A DNA stretch of 64,000 nucleotides from Streptomyces sp. DH-12 (GTDB lineage Bacteria > Actinomycetota > Actinomycetes > Streptomycetales > Streptomycetaceae). Shown one piece after another: positions 1 to 6,546 of this stretch. The notes beneath the pieces were generated by a model. It ran no database searches. It was not told where the DNA came from and saw only the letters and a program-made list of their open reading frames with translations. The number at the start of each line of letters is the position of its first letter. Positions within the stretch are counted from its first letter, which is position 1. The position numbers and the translations under genes were made by a program. The stretch is from NCBI RefSeq assembly GCF_002899455.1, contig NZ_PPFB01000001.1, positions 4,316,001 through 4,380,000 of the forward strand. The letters run 5' to 3'.

Positions 1-113
1 CCGAGGACGAGCCGGCTGACCTTGAGTCCTGTGCGTCCGAGCTGCGTGTACCTCATGGACGTCAAGACAACGTCTTGGAGTGCGCTCGACGCAAGTGCTG
101 CACGCGCGTCGGG

Positions 114-791
114 TCAGGACGGCTTGTACGGGCCGCCCAGGGACCACTCGTGCCACATCGCCTCGGCGAACGCGCCCGCGATCTTGTGCTCGCCGCTCTC
201 GTTGGGGTGCGTGCCGTCGTAGGTGTCCACGTGGAAGTCGTACGTCGCCGGGGGCGGGACGAGCAGCATCGGGGAGCGCGGGGTGTCCAGGTCGGCGACC
301 GTCCCGGCCAGCAGGGCGTTGAACCGGCCGACCTGCCCCGCGAAGGTCTCGTCCGCGTCCACCCGGATGTTGCGGATCACCGGCATCACCGCCATCCGCA
401 CCTTCGGGCGGGCCGCGCGCGCCGCGGCGACGAAGGCGCGCACGTTGTCCGCGGTCTGCTCGGCGTTGGTGTAGAAGCCCAGGTCGATCAGGCCGAGCGA
501 CACCAGCAGCACGTCCGCGCGGCAGGAGCGCACCGCGTCGCCGACCAGCGGGGCCATGTGGCACCAGCCCTCGCCCCAGCCCGCCAGGTGGGCCCGGGGG
601 AACTCCGGGTCGGCGTACGCGTACGAGGTGGGGGCGTCCGTCGACGGGTCGTGCAGCGTCTCGCGCGGGCCGACCAGGGTGAAGGGGCCGCCGTACGCGG
701 TGCACAGGTGCTGCCACAGCCGGTAGCGCCAGGTGTGTTCACCCGCGCTCCCGATCGTCATCGAGTCACCTACGGGCATGAACCTGAGCAC
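114..791 (-). CDS. SGNH/GDSL-family hydrolase
   Basis: Probable esterase/lipase of the SGNH hydrolase superfamily, about 225 aa. The block I nucleophile motif FMPVGDSMTIG is at the N-terminus and the catalytic DxxH (DGTHPNESGEHKIA) is near the C-terminus. An Asn-containing block is not obvious. No signal peptide is visible with the chosen start, so it is probably cytoplasmic. Upstream reading frame continues beyond the start but would run into the divergent gene at 880. I chose the GTG at 791 (VLRFMPVGDS); the ATG at 779 is the alternative. The substrate is unknown. The 113 bases downstream to the window edge show nothing recognisable. Confidence 0.8.
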   Translation of the reverse strand: MLRFMPVGDSMTIGSAGEHTWRYRLWQHLCTAYGGPFTLVGPRETLHDPSTDAPTSYAYADPEFPRAHLAGWGEGWCHMAPLVGDAVRSCRADVLLVSLGLIDLGFYTNAEQTADNVRAFVAAARAARPKVRMAVMPVIRNIRVDADETFAGQVGRFNALLAGTVADLDTPRSPMLLVPPPATYDFHVDTYDGTHPNESGEHKIAGAFAEAMWHEWSLGGPYKPS

Positions 792-879
792 CCGATCATC
801 ATGGTGGATCGGTGCGTTCACCGCGATGTGAGCCCCGACACCCGCACTCGGGGGCTCCGGCTGATGGCAGTCTTGGGTC

Positions 880-1863
880 ATGCGCCGACCCTTCGCCCTG
901 CTCGCCGCGGCCCTGCTGACGGCCGCGCTCGCCGTGCCCGCCTCCGCCGCCGACACCGACGACGGGGACGAGGGGTTCACCGTCAACGACCCGCGCGTCA
1001 CCGAGTCCAGCGGGCTCGCCGCCTCCCGCCTCCACCCCGGCGTGTACTGGACCCACAACGACAGCGACGACGGCCCCTACCTCTACGCCGTCGACGGCGG
1101 CTCCGGCGACACGGTCGCCCGCCTCACCCTCACCGGCGTCGGCAGCCCCCGGGACGTGGAGGCGATCGCGGTCGGCCCCGGCAACCGCCTCTTCGTCGCC
1201 GACATCGGCGACAACCTCGGCGGCACCTGGCCGTACGTGTGGATCTACGAACTCCCCGAGCCCGAGCGGCTGGAGGACGCCACCGTGCGGGCCACCCAGT
1301 ACGTCGTGAAGTACGCCGACGGTCCGCGCGACGCCGAGGCGATGGTCGTGCACCCGCGGACCGGGCGGGTCTACATCATCGACAAGCACGAGGACGGCGG
1401 ACACCTCTACGAGGGGCCGGAGAAGCTCTCGCCGTCCGGTGACAACGTGTTCGAGCCGATCGCCCCGGTCGAGCTGTGGACCACCGACGCGGCGCTCTCC
1501 CCCGACGGGCGGCACCTGGCCGTGCGCGGCTACTTCGGGGGCATCCACTACGCCTGGAACGGCGGGAGGATCGAGCGCAAGGGGCGGCTGAGCGTGCCGC
1601 TCCAGGTCCAGGGCGAGTCGGTGACCTTCTCCGCGGACGGTTCCCGGCTGCTGTTCGGCAGCGAGGGGGAGCGGAGCGGGGTGGTGAGCCGTCCCGCGCC
1701 CGGCGCGGACGGGGACGGGGCGAGCGGCGGCCCCGGCTCCCGTGCGGACGGCGGCGCCGCCGGCGACGGGACCGGCGACTCGGTGAAGGTCGGGGGCGCC
1801 GTGGTGGCCGCCCTCGTCGTGGCGGCGTTCTTCGGGCTGAGCAGGCGCCGGCGGAAGGGCTGA
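880..1863 (+). CDS. Secreted, C-terminally membrane-anchored propeller-like protein
   Basis: 327 aa. The N-terminus is a clear Sec signal peptide (MRRPFALLAAALLTAALAVPASA, cut in two here: MRRPFALLAAA then LLTAALAVPASA). The C-terminus is Gly/Asp-rich, followed by one hydrophobic helix (VGGAVVAALVVAAFFGL) and an RRRRKG stop-transfer tail. The middle has repeated strand motifs such as LYAVDGGSGD, LFVADIGDN and VYIIDKHEDG, which resemble a beta-propeller. It probably faces outward, anchored in the membrane. No catalytic residues are recognised and the function is unknown. The start has no good ribosome-binding site; a CAGTCT hexamer sits six bases before the ATG, so the mRNA could be leaderless. 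Confidence 0.75.
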   Translation: MRRPFALLAAALLTAALAVPASAADTDDGDEGFTVNDPRVTESSGLAASRLHPGVYWTHNDSDDGPYLYAVDGGSGDTVARLTLTGVGSPRDVEAIAVGPGNRLFVADIGDNLGGTWPYVWIYELPEPERLEDATVRATQYVVKYADGPRDAEAMVVHPRTGRVYIIDKHEDGGHLYEGPEKLSPSGDNVFEPIAPVELWTTDAALSPDGRHLAVRGYFGGIHYAWNGGRIERKGRLSVPLQVQGESVTFSADGSRLLFGSEGERSGVVSRPAPGADGDGASGGPGSRADGGAAGDGTGDSVKVGGAVVAALVVAAFFGLSRRRRKG

Positions 1864-1873
1864 ACCCGGGGCC

Positions 1874-2647
1874 TCAGCGCTCCTGTCCGGCCGCGCGCCG
1901 GGCGACGAACTCCTCCAGGCCGTCCAGGATGCGCTGGAGGCCGAACTCGAAGTGGTCGAAGTCGGTGCCGAAGGTGTCCTCGGAGAGCCCGGCCAGAACG
2001 GGATAGCGCCCGCTGTTCATGGCCCGCTCCAGGTAGGGGTGCTGGGCGTCCCAGAACTGCGCGTCCGTGAGCCCCGAGCTGCGCTCGGCCTCCTCCTGGT
2101 AGCGCTGGGTGCGGGCGGCCCCGGCCACGTATCCGTCGATCATCATGATCGCCGACATCAGTTCGGGGTCGGACAGGCCCATCGGCTTGATCCGGGAGAG
2201 CACCGTCTCCAGGCCGTCCAGGGCGTTCGGGCCGAGGACCGGGCGGGACTGGTTGACCTCCAGGAGCCAGGGGTGCCGCCGGTAGAGGGCGAGGGTGGCC
2301 CGGCCCAGCGCCTCCAGGGCCGACCGCCAGTCGCCGTCGCCCAGGTCCCCGGGGTCGTGCGGGTGCTGCACCCGCTCCAGCATCAGGTCGAGCAGTTCGG
2401 CCTTGCCGGGGACGTAGCGGTAGAGGGACATCGTGCCGGTGCCCAGTTCCGAGGCGATCCGGCGCATCGACAGCGCGCCGATGCCGTCCCGGTCGGCGAC
2501 CTCGATCGCCGCCTCCACGATCCGCTCCAGGGTCAGCCCCGGCTTCGGGCCCCGGCTGGGCCGCTGTCCGGTGCCCCACAGCAGGTCGAGGGTGCGCGCG
2601 AGGTCGCCGCTGCCGCTGGTCTCCGTACCGCTTCCGCCGCTGCTCAT
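1874..2647 (-). CDS. TetR-family transcriptional regulator of the drrAB-like operon
   Basis: 257 aa. The N-terminal helix-turn-helix lies at about residues 40-90 (IVEAAIEVADRDGIGALSM, then RRIASELGTGTMSLYRYV), and the large C-terminal ligand domain resembles the tetracycline-repressor C-terminal type. It is transcribed divergently from the exporter genes starting at 2734. Two GTAC-N3-GTAC palindromes lie between the two start codons, so it most likely represses the transporter and itself until a drug-like ligand binds. This role is inferred from context and family. The stop lies 11 bp from the convergent gene at 880-1863. Confidence 0.88.
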   Translation of the reverse strand: MSSGGSGTETSGSGDLARTLDLLWGTGQRPSRGPKPGLTLERIVEAAIEVADRDGIGALSMRRIASELGTGTMSLYRYVPGKAELLDLMLERVQHPHDPGDLGDGDWRSALEALGRATLALYRRHPWLLEVNQSRPVLGPNALDGLETVLSRIKPMGLSDPELMSAIMMIDGYVAGAARTQRYQEEAERSSGLTDAQFWDAQHPYLERAMNSGRYPVLAGLSEDTFGTDFDHFEFGLQRILDGLEEFVARRAAGQER

Positions 2648-2679
2648 GCAGGCAGTCTAGGTCCGCGCGAAAAAACTGA

Positions 2680-2713
2680 GTACGTCGTACGCGTCATCGG
2701 GTACGGTGTACCC
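2680..2713. promoter_or_regulatory. Tandem TetR-type operators
   Basis: Two inverted repeats of the same design: GTAC-gtc-GTAC at 2680-2690 and GGGTAC-ggt-GTACCC at 2699-2713. Their centres (2685 and 2706) are 21 bp apart, two helical turns. They lie between the divergent TetR and exporter genes. The second overlaps a TACGGT hexamer (2702-2707) that could be the -10 of the exporter promoter. Binding is inferred, not shown. Confidence 0.6.
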
Positions 2714-2733
2714 GGTTTCTGGAAGGGGGACCC

Positions 2734-3699
2734 ATGAAGGACGACGGGTGCGCGGTCCTGGCCGAAGGGCTGGAGAAGCGGTACGGCGAGAAGCGCGCCC
2801 TGGACGGCTTCGACCTCGCCGTGCGGCCGGGCACGGTGCACGGACTGCTGGGACCGAACGGCGCGGGCAAGACCACCGCCGTACGGATCCTGTCGACGCT
2901 GATCCGGCTCGACGGGGGGCGGGCGACGGTGGCCGGGCTCGACGTGGCGCACCGGGCGCGCGAGGTGCGGGCGCGGATCGGCCTCACCGGGCAGTACGCG
3001 GCGGTGGACGAGGTGCTCACCGGGCGGCAGAACCTGGAGATGTTCGGCAGGCTGTTCCACCTCGGCGGCCGGCGCGCCAAGGCGCGGGCGGCGGAGCTGC
3101 TGGAGCAGTTCGACCTGACCGACGCCGCCGACAAGGGCGTCGGCGACTACAGCGGCGGCATGCGGCGCCGGCTGGACCTGGCGGCGTCGATGATCCTCAC
3201 GCCGGCCGTGCTGTTCCTGGACGAGCCGACGACGGGGCTCGATCCCCGCAGCCGGGGCGAAGTCTGGGACTCGGTACGGGCGTTGGTGGCCGGCGGCACG
3301 ACCGTGCTGCTGACCACGCAGTACCTGGAGGAGGCCGACCGGCTGGCCTCCCGGATCACCGTCATCGACCGGGGCCGGGCCATCGCCGACGACACCCCGG
3401 ACGGGCTGAAGAACCGCGTCGGCGGCGACCGCGTCGAGGTCGTGGTGGCCGAACGCTCGGACATCCCGCGCGTGGTGAAGGTGGTCGCCCGGGTCGCCGA
3501 CGGCGAACCCGAGGCGGACGAGACCGAGTTGCGGGTGCACGCGCCCGTGACCGACCGGGTGGCCGCGCTCACGGACGTGGCACGCACCCTCCAGGACGAG
3601 GGCGTGCGGGTCGAGGACATCGGGCTGCGCAGGCCCAGCCTCGACGACGTGTTCCTGCGCCTGACCGGACACCGCACGGAGAAGGAGGCGGCGGCATGA
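2734..3699 (+). CDS. Daunorubicin-resistance type ABC transporter ATP-binding protein (DrrA-like)
   Basis: 321 aa, the ATPase subunit of an ABC-2 exporter. It shows Walker A (GPNGAGKTT), the signature YSGGMRRRLDLA, Walker B (VLFLDEPTTGLD) and the switch His region (TTQYLEEADRLA). The roughly 100-residue C-terminal extension is typical of DrrA proteins. The ATG is preceded by a strong GGAAGGGGG ribosome-binding site. It is translationally coupled to the permease gene by an ATGA overlap. It probably powers efflux of a hydrophobic antibiotic or toxic compound, under control of the divergent TetR. The substrate cannot be read from sequence. Confidence 0.92.
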   Translation: MKDDGCAVLAEGLEKRYGEKRALDGFDLAVRPGTVHGLLGPNGAGKTTAVRILSTLIRLDGGRATVAGLDVAHRAREVRARIGLTGQYAAVDEVLTGRQNLEMFGRLFHLGGRRAKARAAELLEQFDLTDAADKGVGDYSGGMRRRLDLAASMILTPAVLFLDEPTTGLDPRSRGEVWDSVRALVAGGTTVLLTTQYLEEADRLASRITVIDRGRAIADDTPDGLKNRVGGDRVEVVVAERSDIPRVVKVVARVADGEPEADETELRVHAPVTDRVAALTDVARTLQDEGVRVEDIGLRRPSLDDVFLRLTGHRTEKEAAA

Positions 3700-4517
3700 G
3701 CGCGCTCGACCTGACCGGACCGGACGGCCGCGGCCGGGTGTACTGGGCGCTCGCGGACTGCTGGAACGTCGTCCGCCGGGGCCTGACCCACTACCAGCGC
3801 CAGCCCGTCAACATCGCCTGGCAGCTCGGCTTCCCCATCCTGTCGGTGCTGCTGTACGGCTATGTCTTCGGCAGCGCGATGCGGGTGCCGGGCGGCGGGG
3901 ACTACAAGGACTTCCTGATGCCGGGCATGTTCGTGATGACCATGGCCTTCGGCTTCATCAACACCGCGACCGTCGTGGTCTACGACTCCACCAAGGGCGT
4001 CATCGACCGCTTCCGCTCGATGCCGATGGCGTCGTCGGCGGTGGTGGCCGGGCGCGGGGTGACCGATCTGATCGTCGCCTGCGCCGAGTTGGCCATTCTG
4101 ATGCTGACCGCGCTGGTCATGGGCTGGCGGCCGGACGGCGGCTGGGAGTTCCTCGCCGCGTTCGGACTGCTGCTGTGGCTGCGGTTCGCGCTGATCTGGC
4201 TCGGGGTCTGGCTGGGGCTGATGGTGCCCAACCCGGAGGCGGCGGGCGGCCTGTTCGCGGTGGCGTTCCCGCTGACGATGATCTCCAGCATCTTCGTCGC
4301 CCCGCAGCTCATGCCCGACTGGCTGGGCTGGGTGGCCGCCTGGAACCCGATCTCCTCCACGGCCGCGGCGACCCGTGAGCTGTTCGGCACGCCGGTGGGC
4401 GGCGGCGACTCGTGGGTGGAGCAGCACGCGCTGCTGATGGCCGGGGTGTGGCCGGTGGTCCTGACGGCGGTCTTCCTGCCGCTCGCGGTGCGGAGGTTCC
4501 AGCGTCTCAGCAGGTGA
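3696..4517 (+). CDS. ABC-2 type exporter permease (DrrB-like)
   Basis: About 273 aa. Six hydrophobic segments can be seen, for example IAWQLGFPILSVLLYGYVFG, MFVMTMAFGFINTATVVVY, LIVACAELAILMLTALVMGW and GLFAVAFPLTMISSIFVAP. This is the ABC-2 membrane family that pairs with DrrA-type ATPases. The ATG overlaps the TGA of the ATPase gene (ATGA), so the two are cotranslated. The N-terminal cytoplasmic stretch and the NPISSTAAATRELF segment before the last helix are family hallmarks. It forms the membrane channel of the exporter. Confidence 0.9.
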   Translation: MSALDLTGPDGRGRVYWALADCWNVVRRGLTHYQRQPVNIAWQLGFPILSVLLYGYVFGSAMRVPGGGDYKDFLMPGMFVMTMAFGFINTATVVVYDSTKGVIDRFRSMPMASSAVVAGRGVTDLIVACAELAILMLTALVMGWRPDGGWEFLAAFGLLLWLRFALIWLGVWLGLMVPNPEAAGGLFAVAFPLTMISSIFVAPQLMPDWLGWVAAWNPISSTAAATRELFGTPVGGGDSWVEQHALLMAGVWPVVLTAVFLPLAVRRFQRLSR

Positions 4518-4545
4518 GGCGGGGTCGCGGCTACGGTGCGGCGGC

Positions 4546-5154
4546 ATGGGACCGTACGGACGTCCGATCGAGGAACCGCCGGGTGACCCGGGGCGGTTGT
4601 GGCCGGAGTACCACCTCCGGGAACCGGTGAGCGGCGTGGGGGACCGGGACGGCATCGACGAGTGGAGCGTGTCCGTGCGGGTGGAGCGGTTCCGGAACCG
4701 CACCGTCGGCGGGGTCGCCGGCTCGCCGGCCCTCTCCCGGTTCCGGCAGGACGAGCGGTTCAGCCCGTTCTTCGGCGCTGACGCGCAGGGGGACGACCTC
4801 GGGCGGGGCGGCTGCTCGCAGGAGTTCCGGGACACCGTGACGTCCGCCGACGGCGACCTGCTCGTCCTGAGGGACGTCCGGCCGGACCCGGAGCGGCGCG
4901 GGGCCGGCCTCGGCCCCGCGCTCGCCTGCCAGGCGCTGTGGACGCTGGGCGCCGGGTGCGGCGCGGTGACCGCAGGCACCGGGGCGCCCGCGCTCACGGC
5001 CCTGTGCGAGTCCATCGGCTTCCGGCGCCGTCCCCGGCCCCCTGGGCCTCCTCCTCGCGACCCCGCCACCGAGGAGGCGCGGGACGCGCGGGAGGAGCAG
5101 CGCGGGCGGTACGACGCGCTGGCGGGCGCCTGGCGCGCGGCGCACCGCGGGTGA
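4546..5154 (+). CDS. Putative GNAT-like acetyltransferase
   Basis: 202 aa. The central part contains LVLRDVRPDPERRGAGLGPA followed by LACQALWTLG, which resembles the acetyl-CoA-binding motif (R/Q-x-x-G-x-G/A) of GNAT enzymes, and then an ESIGFRR segment like the GNAT C-terminal strand. The N-terminal 80 residues are not recognisable. The C-terminal 40 residues are Arg/Pro-rich and look disordered. It starts 28 bp after the permease gene and ends at a strong hairpin, so it may be the last gene of the exporter operon. The substrate is unknown. Confidence 0.6.
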   Translation: MGPYGRPIEEPPGDPGRLWPEYHLREPVSGVGDRDGIDEWSVSVRVERFRNRTVGGVAGSPALSRFRQDERFSPFFGADAQGDDLGRGGCSQEFRDTVTSADGDLLVLRDVRPDPERRGAGLGPALACQALWTLGAGCGAVTAGTGAPALTALCESIGFRRRPRPPGPPPRDPATEEARDAREEQRGRYDALAGAWRAAHRG

Positions 5155-5163
5155 GGCGACGCG

Positions 5164-5199
5164 GAAGGGCGCCCGGTGGGGATCCGCCGGGCGCCCTTC
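5164..5199. terminator. Bidirectional hairpin terminator
   Basis: Perfect 13-bp inverted repeat GAAGGGCGCCCGG / CCGGGCGCCCTTC with a 10-base loop, sitting between the convergent genes ending at 5154 and 5222. On both strands the stem is followed by a short mixed tail, the usual form in Streptomyces. Confidence 0.85.
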
Positions 5200-5221
5200 T
5201 CGTGCGGTGCGGGAGCGTGGA

Positions 5222-6340
5222 CTACAGCTGCCCGATGACGTAGTCGACGCACTTCGTCAGGGCCTCGACGTCCGCCGGGTCGATCGCCGGGAACATCGCG
5301 ACGCGGAGCTGGTTGCGGCCCAGCTTGCGGTACGGCTCGGTGTCGACGACGCCGTTGGCGCGCAGCGCCTTGGCGACGGCGGCGGCGTCCACCTCGTCGG
5401 TGAAGTCGATCGTGCCGATGACGGCGGACCGCTTCGCCGGGTCGGTGACGAACGGGTTGGCGAACTTCACGTCCTCGGCCCAGCCGTACAGGGTGCGCGC
5501 GGAGGTCGCGGTGCGGCGGACCGCCCAGTCCAGGCCGCCCTGGCCGTTGATCCACTCCAGCTGCTGGTTCAGCAGGAACAGGGTGGCGAGCGCCGGGGTG
5601 TTGTACGTCTGGTTCTTGCGGGAGTTGTCGATCGCCGTCGGCAGCGAGAAGAACTCCGGGACGTGCCGGCCGCTCGCGTGGATCCGCTCGGCGCGCTCGA
5701 TCGCGGCCGGGGAGAACACGCCGATCCACAGGCCGCCGTCGGAGGCGAAGGACTTCTGCGGGGCGAAGTAGTAGACGTCCGTCTCGGCGATGTCGACCGG
5801 CAGGCCGCCCGCGCCGGAGGTGGCGTCCACCAGGACCAGCGCGCCCTCGTCGGCGCCGGCGACGCGCTGGATCGGCATGGCGACGCCGGTGGAGGTCTCG
5901 TTGTGGGTGAGGGCGTACACGTCCACGCCCGCCTCGGCGACCGCCTCCGGGTGGGTGCCCGGGTCGGAGGAGATGACGTCCGGGTCGGCCAGCCACGGGG
6001 CGAGCTTGGCGGCCTTGGCGAACTTGGAGCTGAACTCGCCGAAGCTGAGGTGCTGCGACTTGTTCTCGATCAGTCCGTGGGTCGCGATGTCCCAGAACGC
6101 GGTGGACCCGCCGTTGCCGAGGATCACCTCGTAGCCCTCGGGGAGTTGGAACAGCTCGCGGATGCCCTCGCGCACGGCGCCGACCAGGTTCTTCACCGGG
6201 GCCTGGCGGTGGGAGGTGCCCAGCAGGGACGTGCCGGTCGCGGCCAGCGCGTCCAGCGCTTCCGTCCGCACCTTGGAGGGACCCGCACCGAAACGACCGT
6301 CGGCGGGCTTGATGTCAGCAGGAATCCGGATCTCAGCCAC
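5222..6340 (-). CDS. serC: Phosphoserine aminotransferase
   Basis: 372 aa, of the actinobacterial phosphoserine transaminase type. It begins MAEIRIPADIKPADGRFGAG, includes FGAGPSKVR and the glycine turn ILGNGGSTAFWD, and has the PLP-binding lysine in YYFAPQKSFASDGG. It catalyses conversion of 3-phosphohydroxypyruvate and glutamate to O-phosphoserine and 2-oxoglutarate in serine biosynthesis, in the cytoplasm. The ATG at 6340 fits the family N-terminus. It stands alone, with a strong terminator downstream and a 13-bp minisatellite in its upstream region. Function is firm from family-wide conservation. Confidence 0.95.
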   Translation of the reverse strand: MAEIRIPADIKPADGRFGAGPSKVRTEALDALAATGTSLLGTSHRQAPVKNLVGAVREGIRELFQLPEGYEVILGNGGSTAFWDIATHGLIENKSQHLSFGEFSSKFAKAAKLAPWLADPDVISSDPGTHPEAVAEAGVDVYALTHNETSTGVAMPIQRVAGADEGALVLVDATSGAGGLPVDIAETDVYYFAPQKSFASDGGLWIGVFSPAAIERAERIHASGRHVPEFFSLPTAIDNSRKNQTYNTPALATLFLLNQQLEWINGQGGLDWAVRRTATSARTLYGWAEDVKFANPFVTDPAKRSAVIGTIDFTDEVDAAAVAKALRANGVVDTEPYRKLGRNQLRVAMFPAIDPADVEALTKCVDYVIGQL

Positions 6341-6381
6341 GAGCGGAGCCTAGCGGCTGAGGGAAATCCGGGCGAAACATC

Positions 6382-6472
6382 GTCCGTCCGCTGAGACGAG
6401 CCGCTGGGACGAGCCACCGGGACGATCCGCTGGGACGATCCGCTGGGACGAGCCACCGGGACGCGCCGCCGG
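6382..6472. repeat. 13-bp tandem repeat (about 7 copies)
   Basis: Six clear copies of a 13-base unit (GACGAGCCGCTGG and close variants) run without gaps from 6395 to 6472, with one degenerate copy at 6382-6394. They differ mainly at two positions: GAG/GAT/GCG, and GCT/ACC/GCC before the final GG. The array fills the space between the divergent serC and FAD dehydrogenase genes. Because 13 is not a multiple of three, it is unlikely to be coding. Confidence 0.9.
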
Positions 6473-6546
6473 GACGGGAGGGCGGACGGGCCGGGCGAAG
6501 CCGAGGACGCCGCCCGCGCCGCGCCCCGCGGGGGCATCCTGAGAAC

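Noticed and set aside
1..113. Gene at the left edge
   Set aside because: Frames there are short, cross the hydrolase stop and show no family similarity.
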